Positions 1-6,325 are shown, numbered from the stretch's first letter. The stretch is 6,661 nt of DNA from Paracoccaceae bacterium (GCA_003565055.1 PXDM01000145.1:1-6661), one strand, 5' to 3'. Numbers and translations are program-made. Notes: generated from the sequence alone by a model not told the origin.

Positions 1-422
1 CGGCGGGGGTGCTGATCGGGTCGAAGGAATTCGGCGAGAAACATGACCTGAAGGCGCGCGCGCGCATCCGGGCCACGGCGAAGATCGGCACGGACCCGAC
101 GATCATGCTGACAGGCCCCGTGCCCGTGACCGAGAAAATCCTGCGCGAGAGCGGGATGGCGATTGGTGACATTGATCTCTTTGAGGTCAATGAGGCCTTC
201 GCTTCGGTCGTCTTGCGCTTCATGCAGGCGTTCGAGGTCGAAAGTGACCGCGTCAATGTCAATGGAGGCGCGATTGCGATGGGTCATCCGCTGGGGGCCA
301 CGGGTGCGATCATCATCGGCACGCTGCTTGACGAGTTGGAGCGCCGGGGCCTCGGCACAGGGCTTGCGACGCTCTGTGTGGCCTCGGGCATGGGTGCGGC
401 CACGATCATCGAGCGCGTATAA
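1..422 (+). CDS. fadA: Thiolase (acetyl-CoA C-acyltransferase), C-terminal part, 5' end outside window
   Basis: This is the C-terminal part of a thiolase, the last enzyme of beta-oxidation, which splits 3-ketoacyl-CoA with CoA to acetyl-CoA and a shortened acyl-CoA. The frame is open from base 3 and ends at TAA 420-422; the true start lies upstream of the window. Visible landmarks are NEAFA (codons from 189), the glycine-rich GGAIAMGHPLGATGA block (from 264) with the active-site His at 285-287, and the second catalytic Cys at 375-377 in CVASGMGAA. All C-terminal catalytic residues are present, so the visible part looks intact. Many thiolases have CxGGG at the last motif, whereas here it reads CVASG. 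The stop is 15 bases before the next gene, so the two are almost certainly cotranscribed as a thiolase/multifunctional-enzyme pair. The symbol is by analogy with fadA/fadI. A biosynthetic acetoacetyl-CoA thiolase is possible but less likely next to FadJ. Confidence 0.93.
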   Translation, partial: AGVLIGSKEFGEKHDLKARARIRATAKIGTDPTIMLTGPVPVTEKILRESGMAIGDIDLFEVNEAFASVVLRFMQAFEVESDRVNVNGGAIAMGHPLGATGAIIIGTLLDELERRGLGTGLATLCVASGMGAATIIERV

Positions 423-429
423 GGGGAGG
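423..429 (+). promoter_or_regulatory. Ribosome binding site of fadJ
   Basis: GGGGAGG lies 8 bases before ATG 438, inside the 15-base gap after the thiolase stop. It fixes the fadJ start and shows that the second gene has its own translation initiation within the operon. A second purine stretch, AAGGA at 431-435, is too close to the ATG to be the main site. Confidence 0.7.
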
Positions 430-437
430 CAAGGACA

Positions 438-2633
438 ATGACTGATTTTCACTATTCCGTAGATGCTGACGGTGTTGCAACGATCTCTTGGGACATTGCG
501 GGCAAGTCGATGAATGTCCTGTCGATGGAGGGGCTCGCAGAGCTCGATGCGCATATCGAGACCGCGCTCGCCGATGAGGCCGTCAAGGGCGTCATCATCA
601 CCAGCGCGAAGCCCGATTTCGCGGGCGGCATGGATCTCAACGTCATCGCGAAGATGAAGGAGATGGCCGGAGATCAGCCAGAGCAGGGGCTGTTTGACGG
701 GATCATGGCCATGCATCAGACCCTGCGCAAGATCGAGCGTGCGGGTATGGACCCCAAGACGCTGAAGGGTGGCAAGCCCATTGTAGCGGCGCTGCCCGGC
801 ACGGCTCTGGGCATTGGGCTGGAGATCCCGCTCGCGTGCCACCGGATCATCGCCGCCGACAATCCCAAGGCCAAGATCGGGCTGCCGGAAATCCTCGTGG
901 GGATTTTTCCGGGCGCGGGGGGCACCACGCGGCTGGCGCGCAAGCTCGGTGCGATGGGGGCGGCACCTTTCCTGCTGGAGGGCAAGCTTTCGGAGCCGAA
1001 GAAAGCCAAATCGGCCGGGCTGATCGACGAGATCGTGCCTGCGGAGGGTCTGCTGGCGCGGGCGAAAGAGTGGGTGCTGGGCGCGAAAGACGCTGATCTG
1101 GTCAAGCCCTGGGACGCGAAGGGCTACAAGATGCCCGGCGGCGCGCCCTATCATCCGGCGGGGTTCATGACCTTCGTCGGTGCCTCGGCGATGATCAACG
1201 GCAAGACCCAAGGGGTCTATCCGGCGGCCAAGGCGCTTCTGTCAGCGGTCTATGAGGGCGCGATGGTGCCTTTCGACACGGCGCTGAAAATCGAGGCGCG
1301 CTGGTTTGTCAATGTGCTGATGAACCCGTCCTCGAGCGCGATGATCCGCTCGCTCTTCATCAACAAGGAAGCGCTGGAGAAAGGCGCGAACCGGCCTGAC
1401 GTGGCCGATGCGAAGGTCGCCAAGCTCGGCGTTCTGGGTGCGGGCATGATGGGGGCGGGGATCGCCTATGTGGCGGCCAATGCCGGGATCGAAGTGGTTC
1501 TGATCGACGCAAGCCAGGACTCCGCCGAGAAAGGCAAGGCGTATGCTGAAGGGATCCTCGACAAAGGCATGAAACGCGGGAAGGTGAGCGAGGCGAAGAA
1601 GGCCGAGGTGCTGGGTCGTATCACGCCCACCACCGACTATGCGGCGCTCGCAGGTTGCGATCTGGTGGTTGAGGCCGTGTTCGAGGATCCGAAGGTCAAA
1701 GCCGAGGTCACGGCGCGCGCTGAGGCCGTCATCGGGGCGGATGCGATTTTCGCGACCAATACCTCGACGCTGCCGATCTCTGATCTTGCCCGCGCCTCTG
1801 AGCGGCCCAAGAACTTCATCGGGATCCACTTCTTCTCGCCTGTCGAAAAGATGCTGCTGGTCGAGATCATCAAGGGCCGCGAGACCGGCGACGCCGCCGT
1901 TGCCAAGGCGCTGGATTTTGTCCGCCAGATCCGCAAGACGCCCATCGTCGTCAATGACGCGCGCTTCTTCTATGCCAATCGCTGCATCATTCCCTATGTC
2001 AATGAGGGCATGCGCATGGTGCGCGAAGGCGTTGCACCGGCGCTGGTCGAGAATGCCGCGAAGCTGATGGGCATGCCGCTTGGGCCGCTGCAACTGGTCG
2101 ATGAGACCTCGCTCGATCTGGGCGCCAAGATTGCGAAGGCGACGCGCGCGGCGATGGGCGATGCCTATGCAGATGGCGATGTGGATGCGGTCGTGTTCTG
2201 GATGGTCGAGGAGGGCCGTCTGGGGCGCAAGGCCAAGGCCGGGTTCTTCGCATACGACGACGCAGGCAAGCGTCAGGCGCTCTGGGACGGGATCGCGGCG
2301 CGCTTCCCGGCCGCAGTTGAGCAGCCTGATCTGGTCACAGTGCAACACCGGCTGATGTTCGCGCAGGCGCTCGAAGCGGTGCGTGCGCTGGAAGAGGGCG
2401 TGCTGACGGATATCCGCGAAGGCGATGTGGGCGCGATCCTCGGCTGGGGCTTTGCGCCATGGTCGGGCGGGCCGTTCTCATGGCTCGACATGCTGGGCGC
2501 GCCCTTTGCGGTCAGCGTCTGCGACGATCTGGAAGCGCGTTTCGGCCCGCGCTTTCAAGCGCCCGAATTGCTGCGCGAGATGGCCAAGGACGAGGGCGGG
2601 TTCTACGCCAAACGGGCCGCGATGGCGGCGTAG
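438..2633 (+). CDS. fadJ: Bifunctional enoyl-CoA hydratase / 3-hydroxyacyl-CoA dehydrogenase
   Basis: This 731-residue multifunctional beta-oxidation enzyme hydrates trans-2-enoyl-CoA and oxidises the resulting 3-hydroxyacyl-CoA with NAD+. It is cytoplasmic and acts with the thiolase encoded just upstream. Residues 1 to about 200 form the crotonase domain, with the oxyanion-loop motif FAGGMDL (61-67) and candidate catalytic Glu129 (GIGLE) and Glu151 (GLPE). The NAD-binding domain follows, with GxGxxG at 334-339 (GAGMMG) and NTS at 441-443. His464 (HFFSP) and Glu476 are 12 residues apart, as in the His/Glu dyad of E. coli FadB, and Asn514 fits the third conserved residue. Two C-terminal dehydrogenase repeats follow (about 510-610 and 635-725). 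Length matches FadB/FadJ (about 715-730). The ATG start is supported by GGGGAGG at 423-429, 8 bases upstream. The last 31 bases overlap the end of the convergent Hint gene. FadB versus FadJ naming is by analogy. Confidence 0.96.
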   Translation: MTDFHYSVDADGVATISWDIAGKSMNVLSMEGLAELDAHIETALADEAVKGVIITSAKPDFAGGMDLNVIAKMKEMAGDQPEQGLFDGIMAMHQTLRKIERAGMDPKTLKGGKPIVAALPGTALGIGLEIPLACHRIIAADNPKAKIGLPEILVGIFPGAGGTTRLARKLGAMGAAPFLLEGKLSEPKKAKSAGLIDEIVPAEGLLARAKEWVLGAKDADLVKPWDAKGYKMPGGAPYHPAGFMTFVGASAMINGKTQGVYPAAKALLSAVYEGAMVPFDTALKIEARWFVNVLMNPSSSAMIRSLFINKEALEKGANRPDVADAKVAKLGVLGAGMMGAGIAYVAANAGIEVVLIDASQDSAEKGKAYAEGILDKGMKRGKVSEAKKAEVLGRITPTTDYAALAGCDLVVEAVFEDPKVKAEVTARAEAVIGADAIFATNTSTLPISDLARASERPKNFIGIHFFSPVEKMLLVEIIKGRETGDAAVAKALDFVRQIRKTPIVVNDARFFYANRCIIPYVNEGMRMVREGVAPALVENAAKLMGMPLGPLQLVDETSLDLGAKIAKATRAAMGDAYADGDVDAVVFWMVEEGRLGRKAKAGFFAYDDAGKRQALWDGIAARFPAAVEQPDLVTVQHRLMFAQALEAVRALEEGVLTDIREGDVGAILGWGFAPWSGGPFSWLDMLGAPFAVSVCDDLEARFGPRFQAPELLREMAKDEGGFYAKRAAMAA

Positions 2634-3325
2634 GTCTCGTCCACGCTCTGCCCGGCAAAGGCCGGGCGGAGTTGCGCACGTTTTTGCTTCATCGCGATCA
2701 GGGACTTGAGCTGTGCTGTGCTCAAGCGCGGATACTGCGCTGCAGGTTGTGCTGGCATGGCGGCATCCGCGCCCCCGAGGCAGAGCAATCCGCCATTGCA
2801 ATAGAGGATTTCTTCGCGCTCGAACGTCAGCACTGACAATGTCAGGTCTGTCTTGATCGGGGCTTTGTAGATGGCGTTGAACCCCTCCAGAAGCGCTGCC
2901 GGGATCAGGACGAAAGGGTCCCCGAACATGTCTTCGGCCTGGTCCGATTCGATCAGGATTTCCTGATCCGGCATCACATGGATTTCCTTGTGGTTTCCGA
3001 AAATTCCCGGTGGGATGGCGACTGTATGCGCTTTACGGTCGGGAATGCTGTCATGCTTGATGCGGATCGTTTCATGGGACACGATCCGTTGGCGTCCATG
3101 GTCGAAGGTGATCACTTCATCGCCTTTGAACAGAGTGCCCACAGGCTGCCAGCCAGCGGGGGTCGCGACCAGCGTATCAGCGGGAATGCCTCCAGGCCGA
3201 ATGTTGCGCGGGCTCAGGGCCGCCTTGGCGGCTGGCATGTCGGAATTGCTCAGAGAGCAGCTGAAATTGCTGCTATTGAGGACCTTTGTGGTAAAGCGTT
3301 GAAGCGCCGAAATCACATGTCGCAT
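2603..3325 (-). CDS. Small Hint-domain (Hedgehog/intein fold) protein, probably catalytically inactive
   Basis: The predicted protein has 240 residues. Residues about 45-190 look like the Hint_2 family common in Rhodobacteraceae: DTLVATPAGWQPV (50-62), a KGDEVITFD turn (67-75), VMPDQEILI (117-125), FVLIPAALLEGF (128-139) and EEILYCNGG (171-179). In active Hint domains a Cys (or Ser) opens the domain just before the TLVATP-like strand; here that segment reads GGIPADT. The later block normally has a catalytic His near the PDQ position; here it reads PDQE. Self-splicing or cleavage is therefore unlikely, and a binding or structural role is possible. I see no signal peptide or membrane segment. 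The ATG at 3325 is chosen because AGGAAGAG lies 5 bases upstream; the frame stays open to 3535 but the extra part is low-complexity basic sequence. The stop (TAG, 2603-2605) lies inside the fadJ 3' end. GC is lower than in the neighbours. The actual function is unknown. Confidence 0.8.
   Translation of the reverse strand: MRHVISALQRFTTKVLNSSNFSCSLSNSDMPAAKAALSPRNIRPGGIPADTLVATPAGWQPVGTLFKGDEVITFDHGRQRIVSHETIRIKHDSIPDRKAHTVAIPPGIFGNHKEIHVMPDQEILIESDQAEDMFGDPFVLIPAALLEGFNAIYKAPIKTDLTLSVLTFEREEILYCNGGLLCLGGADAAMPAQPAAQYPRLSTAQLKSLIAMKQKRAQLRPAFAGQSVDETYAAIAARLA
2646..2685 (+). terminator. Likely rho-independent terminator of the thiolase-fadJ operon
   Basis: An 11-base stem pairs 2646-2656 with 2661-2671, with one T-G pair and a GC-only core (GCCCGGC/GCCGGGC), around a 4-base AAAG loop. 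It starts 12 bases after the fadJ stop. TTTTT follows at 2681-2685, about 9 bases after the stem, so the U tract is displaced and the terminator is not ideal. The whole element lies within the coding sequence of the convergent Hint gene, where it encodes part of its C-terminal tail. Confidence 0.6.
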
Positions 3326-3330
3326 CTTTA

Positions 3331-3338
3331 CTCTTCCT
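3331..3338 (-). promoter_or_regulatory. Ribosome binding site of the Hint gene
   Basis: On the minus strand the sequence reads AGGAAGAG, then TAAAG, then the ATG at 3325. The spacing suits a Shine-Dalgarno site and is the main reason for starting the Hint protein here and not at upstream in-frame codons. Confidence 0.7.
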
Positions 3339-3377
3339 GTCAGACAAGAGCAGGGAGAACTGCCCGAAAAAAACATC

Positions 3378-3393
3378 GTTAATACTCTGTTAA
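3378..3393 (-). promoter_or_regulatory. Putative CtrA-binding site (TTAA-N7-TTAAC)
   Basis: On the minus strand this reads TTAACAGAGTATTAAC, a perfect fit to the full alphaproteobacterial CtrA box TTAA-N7-TTAAC. The plus strand also gives TTAA-N7-TTAA. It lies 53-68 bases upstream of the Hint start codon, a sensible place for a regulator acting near the -35 region of that gene. By eye these are the only two TTAA tetramers in the window, which makes chance occurrence less likely, although this is also the most AT-rich stretch. The acyl-CoA synthetase start is 160 bases away on the other side, so regulation of that gene is less likely. No convincing -10/-35 pair was found. Confidence 0.55.
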
Positions 3394-3415
3394 GCCTCAT
3401 AAGGGGCGGAAACAG

Positions 3416-3436
3416 GAAAAAATCTGGACTTTTTTC
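3416..3436. repeat. Small palindrome GAAAAAA-N7-TTTTTTC
   Basis: GAAAAAA (3416-3422) and TTTTTTC (3430-3436) are perfect inverted repeats separated by TCTGGAC. The right arm is shared with the longer 11-base inverted repeat, so the GAAAAAA word occurs three times in 75 bases (3366-3372, 3416-3422 and, inverted, 3430-3436). The geometry resembles a dimeric-repressor operator, but A/T runs can also arise by chance or simply bend DNA. Confidence 0.4.
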
Positions 3437-3479
3437 GGGCAAGGGCTTCTTGATTGGGGCAGGGAAGGAACGGCGAGAG

Positions 3480-3516
3480 CCGCGCGCTGCGAGGCTGTTG
3501 GAGGGCTTGCGCGCGG
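3480..3516 (+). other. Possible leader hairpin upstream of the acyl-CoA synthetase
   Basis: CCGCGCGC (3480-3487) pairs perfectly with GCGCGCGG (3509-3516) around a 21-base loop. It ends 23 bases before the Shine-Dalgarno of the downstream gene. There is no U tract, so it is not a standard terminator. In GC-rich DNA such 8-base stems are not rare, so a regulatory role is only a possibility. Confidence 0.3.
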
Positions 3517-3539
3517 CACGGGCTCGCTGGTTCAAAAAC

Positions 3540-3546
3540 GGGAGGA
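3540..3546 (+). promoter_or_regulatory. Ribosome binding site deciding a TTG start
   Basis: GGGAGGA lies 6 bases before TTG 3553 and directly abuts TTG 3547. The spacing favours 3553 as the start of the acyl-CoA synthetase. An ATG at 3558-3560 is out of frame and cannot serve that gene. Confidence 0.65.
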
Positions 3547-3552
3547 TTGCGA

Positions 3553-5178
3553 TTGGGATGGTTGCCGGACGAAACAGGGCTTGAGAAATGCGCCGCGAAT
3601 CATGTGGCGCTCACCCCCCTGTCGCATCTGCGCCGGGCGGCGGATGTCTTTGCCACGCGAGAGGCGATCGTGCATGGTCAGACGCGGCGCAACTACGCGG
3701 AACATGCGCGGCGCGTGACACAATTGGCCTCGGCGCTCGCGGCGCGCGGGGTCCGGCCCGGTGATGTCGTGGCCACACTGCTGCCCAACATTCCCGCGCA
3801 GGCTGAAGCCCATTTCGGAGTTCCCGCATGTGGGGCGGTGCTCAACACGATCAACACGCGGCTGGATGTCGATACGGTCAGCTACATCTTCGAGCATGGC
3901 GGCGCGCGTGTGGTGCTGGTCGACACGGAGTTGCTCGCGCTCGCGCAGGACGCTTGCGCCACGCTTGCCGCGCCGCCCGAAATCGTAGAGGTCGCAGATC
4001 GCGAAAACGGCTTCACGCCCTCGGGCGCGCATCTGGAGTATGAGGCGCTTCTGGCATCGGGGGATCCTGATTTCGACTGGATCCTGCCCGCAGATGAATG
4101 GGAAAGCCTTGCGCTGAATTACACCTCCGGGACGACGGGGCGGCCCAAGGGGGTGGTCTATCATCATCGCGGTGCCTATCTCTCGACGCTCTCGCAGCCG
4201 ATCTCGTGGCGCATGACGCTGTTTCCGCGCTACCTGACCATCGTGCCGATGTTTCATTGCAATGCCTGGTGTCACCCCTGGATGCTGCCTGCGCTCGGCG
4301 GGGTGATGATCTGCCTGCGCGATGTGACGGCGCGCGGGGTCTATCATGCGATCAGTGCAGAAGGGGCCACGCATTTCGGCGGCGCGCCCATCGTCTTGCA
4401 GACCATCATCAACGCCAAGGACGAGGACCGGCGCGCTTTCGATCATGTGGTCGAGGTCTTCACTGCGGGCGCGCCCCCGCCCGCCGCGACGCTCGCCGCC
4501 ATCGAGCCGCTGGGCTTCAATGTGACGCAGGTTTACGGGCTGACCGAGACTTACGGCCCGGATGCGGAATGTCTTTGGCAGGCGGAGCTTGATGCGCTGC
4601 GGGGCGATGCGCGCGCAGAGGCCAAGGCGCGGACCGGGGTCGCGATGCCGTTCATGGACGCGCTGGCGGTCATGGACAGCGCGACGATGGAGCCAGTGGC
4701 GCGCGATGCAACGAGCCTTGGCGAGATCATGCATCGCGGCAATGGCGTGATGAAGGGCTATTACAAGAACCCGGAGGCCACGCGCGAAGCGTTTCGCGGT
4801 GGCTGGTTTCATTCCGGCGACATCGCCTATCAGCATCCTGACGGCTATATCAAGATCGCGGATCGGGCCAAGGATATCATCATCTCAGGCGGCGAGAATG
4901 TCTCGTCAGTGGAGGTCGAGGGCGTACTGATGAAGCACCCGGCCGTGGGGCTTGCCGCGGTGGTGGCGTTGCCCGATGAGAAATGGGGCGAGGTGCCCTG
5001 CGCCTGTATCGAACTCAAGCCCGAGGCGGAGGTGTCCGAGGCCGAGTTGATCGCCTTTTGTCGCGCGCGGCTCGCTGGGTTCAAGACGCCGAAACGGGTG
5101 GTTTTTCTGGAATTGCCCAAGACCTCGACAGGCAAGATACAAAAGTTTGAACTGCGCGCGCAGGTCCGGGCGATGTGA
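3553..5178 (+). CDS. AMP-forming acyl-CoA synthetase (fatty-acid-CoA ligase family)
   Basis: The enzyme activates a carboxylic acid with ATP to an acyl-adenylate and transfers it to CoA. From TTG 3553 it has 541 residues, usual for the family. Core motifs are intact: the P-loop YTSGTTGRPKG (190-200), YGLTETYGP (328-336), HSGD (420-423), DRAKDIIISGGENVSSVEVE (437-456), and PKTSTGKIQK (522-531) with the catalytic Lys528. VVYHHRGAYL (201-210) and PMFHCNAWCHPW (232-243) place it in the branch of medium-chain and related acyl-activating enzymes, which also contains methylmercaptopropionate-CoA ligases (DmdB); the exact acid cannot be told. The N-terminus MGWLPDETGLEKCAANHVAL fits this branch and supports the chosen start. 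The frame stays open upstream to 3454, but that extension looks non-coding. It faces away from the Hint gene and may feed the fadA-fadJ pathway. A 64-base gap separates it from the next rightward gene. Confidence 0.93.
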   Translation: MGWLPDETGLEKCAANHVALTPLSHLRRAADVFATREAIVHGQTRRNYAEHARRVTQLASALAARGVRPGDVVATLLPNIPAQAEAHFGVPACGAVLNTINTRLDVDTVSYIFEHGGARVVLVDTELLALAQDACATLAAPPEIVEVADRENGFTPSGAHLEYEALLASGDPDFDWILPADEWESLALNYTSGTTGRPKGVVYHHRGAYLSTLSQPISWRMTLFPRYLTIVPMFHCNAWCHPWMLPALGGVMICLRDVTARGVYHAISAEGATHFGGAPIVLQTIINAKDEDRRAFDHVVEVFTAGAPPPAATLAAIEPLGFNVTQVYGLTETYGPDAECLWQAELDALRGDARAEAKARTGVAMPFMDALAVMDSATMEPVARDATSLGEIMHRGNGVMKGYYKNPEATREAFRGGWFHSGDIAYQHPDGYIKIADRAKDIIISGGENVSSVEVEGVLMKHPAVGLAAVVALPDEKWGEVPCACIELKPEAEVSEAELIAFCRARLAGFKTPKRVVFLELPKTSTGKIQKFELRAQVRAM

Positions 5179-5242
5179 TCGCTGGCTTTGCCAGAGGCGC
5201 TGATGTAGGATCAGTGCAAAAGAACAAGGGCAGGCTGGCGGG

Positions 5243-6283
5243 ATGACCGCACTCGACAAGTATCGCAAACTCGAAGGCCCCGGCGTCTGGGCCGCATCGC
5301 GCGATGAGCATCGCCGCGATGTGATTGTGAGTTTCGGCGATGCGACCCTTGTAATTTCCGACAGCCGCAGCATGGCTGTGCTCAGCCATTGGTCGCTGCC
5401 CGCTGTCGAGCGGATCAATCCCGGCAAACGCCCGGCCCTGTTTCGCCCCGAGGGCGATTCGGAGGAGGTGCTGGAGCTGGACGACGACTGGCTGATCGAC
5501 GCGCTCCGCGTCGTCCAGGGCGCGCTCAGGCCGCCGGGATCGTGGATCACGCGCGCGCGCAGGCCGCTTTTGCTCGCGCTCGGGGCCGCTGTCGTGCTCG
5601 CCGCCGGGGCAATCATCCCCGGCGCGCTGCGCGAGCATACGGCCTCGGTGGTGCCGATGGCCAAGCGTGTGGAACTGGGCAATATGGTGCGCGCGGATCT
5701 CGCAGGGCTTGGGGGGCGGCAATGCACCAGCCCCAACGGTGATGCGGCGCTGACCAGCCTGCGGCGCGCGCTCTTCCAGACCCCGGCGCAGATCGTGGTG
5801 ATGCGTGATCTGCCTCTGGACGTGCCGCGCATTCAGCATGTGATGGGGCGCTATTTTCTGGTCGATGCGCGACTTCTGGAGGATGCCCAGAGCCCCGAAG
5901 CGCTGGCCGGGGCGATCTTGATGGCAGTGCAGCGCAGCGCGGATGAAGACCCGCTGATCCCGCTGCTGCGGCATGCGGGCGTGGTGGCGACCTTCCGGTT
6001 GCTGACCTCTGCCGACATGCCGCGCTCGGCGATGCGGGGCTATGCGAGCGCGATGTTGCGCGCTCCGCTGGTGGCCCCGCAACTCGACCCTTTGCTGGAG
6101 CGCTTCGCGCGGGTGGATCTGTCCACGCGCGCGCTGGTTGATCACCCGACCCCGCTCGATCCTGCGCTGGGGGAGCTCAGCGATGCGATGCGCGCGCAAG
6201 ACCCATTGGCGGGCGAGCCTGTGGGGGTGGGACTGCTCAGCGATGGGCAATGGGTGAGTTTGCAGAATATCTGCGACAGTTGA
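5243..6283 (+). CDS. One-pass membrane protein with a degenerate M48-peptidase-like C-terminal region
   Basis: This 346-residue protein has no certain function. Residues 1-100 are soluble, with a beta-rich start (DVIVSFGDATLVISDSR, 26-42) and an acidic patch (EEVLELDDDW, 74-83). Residues about 107-129 form one membrane segment preceded by basic residues (TRARR), which by the positive-inside rule puts the N-terminus in the cytoplasm and the rest in the periplasm. The C-terminal part follows the order of M48-type metallopeptidases: a CTSPNGDAAL segment (161-170), a strand-helix stretch GRYFLVDARLLED (202-214), then SPEALAGAIL (217-226) where the zinc motif HExxH should follow. At that place the sequence is MAVQR (227-231), so zinc binding and proteolysis are not expected. 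The M48 relationship is my inference from pattern and should be tested by profile search. ATG 5243 has only a weak Shine-Dalgarno (AGG 5232-5234). Readthrough from the synthetase gene is possible. Confidence 0.85.
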   Translation: MTALDKYRKLEGPGVWAASRDEHRRDVIVSFGDATLVISDSRSMAVLSHWSLPAVERINPGKRPALFRPEGDSEEVLELDDDWLIDALRVVQGALRPPGSWITRARRPLLLALGAAVVLAAGAIIPGALREHTASVVPMAKRVELGNMVRADLAGLGGRQCTSPNGDAALTSLRRALFQTPAQIVVMRDLPLDVPRIQHVMGRYFLVDARLLEDAQSPEALAGAILMAVQRSADEDPLIPLLRHAGVVATFRLLTSADMPRSAMRGYASAMLRAPLVAPQLDPLLERFARVDLSTRALVDHPTPLDPALGELSDAMRAQDPLAGEPVGVGLLSDGQWVSLQNICDS

Positions 6284-6315
6284 GGCGCATCCCCGAGACG
6301 CTCGCGGGATGCGCC
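6284..6315. terminator. Strong hairpin between convergent genes, probable bidirectional terminator
   Basis: GGCGCATCCC (6284-6293) pairs perfectly with GGGATGCGCC (6306-6315); inside the loop CGAG (6294-6297) can pair with CTCG (6301-6304). It starts at the base after the stop of the membrane-protein gene and ends 10 bases before the end of the opposing permease gene. Neither side has a U tract, so it is atypical, but position and stem strength suit a shared transcription end. Confidence 0.6.
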
Positions 6316-6325
6316 TGTGCGCGGG

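Larger units (their letters stand above)
3362..3440. repeat. 11-base perfect inverted repeat (GCCCGAAAAAA) with 57-base spacer
   Basis: GCCCGAAAAAA at 3362-3372 is matched exactly by its reverse complement TTTTTTCGGGC at 3430-3440. The pair encloses the CtrA-like box and most of the AT-rich part of the divergent intergenic region. It could be two copies of a regulator site in opposite orientation, one facing each gene, or the arms could pair in a long leader transcript. No known operator is recognised. Confidence 0.6.

Noticed and set aside
163..441. Plus-strand open frame overlapping the thiolase and fadJ start
   Set aside because: It is an alternative frame within thiolase coding sequence, Ser/Arg-rich, with no ribosome binding site or motif.
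1242..2348. Long minus-strand open frame (368 codons) opposite fadJ
   Set aside because: It lies fully antisense to a gene with intact catalytic motifs. Its translation is rich in Arg, His and Asp with no recognisable domain, typical of the mirror frame of GC-rich codons.
3362..3440. Inverted repeat as ends of a small mobile element
   Set aside because: There is no flanking target duplication, the interior is only 57 bases with no coding content, and an operator or structural role is simpler.
3326..3535. N-terminal extension of the Hint protein by 70 residues
   Set aside because: It would translate through the CtrA-like box and both inverted-repeat arms. The extra residues look random and basic, and a good ribosome binding site supports the start at 3325.
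3532..4836. Long minus-strand open frame (434 codons) opposite the acyl-CoA synthetase
   Set aside because: It is an antisense shadow of a well-supported gene, with Arg/His-rich, low-complexity composition and no family features.
5182..5214. Two tiny hairpins after the acyl-CoA synthetase (CTGGC/GCCAG and CTGAT/ATCAG)
   Set aside because: The stems are only 5 bases and have no U tract. They are too weak to call a terminator.
5081..6250. Minus-strand open frames opposite the membrane-protein gene (also 4906-5832)
   Set aside because: They cross the boundary between two plus-strand genes, and their composition is Arg/Gln/His- or Ser/Arg-rich without motifs. The plus-strand frame has a membrane segment and domain-like structure.
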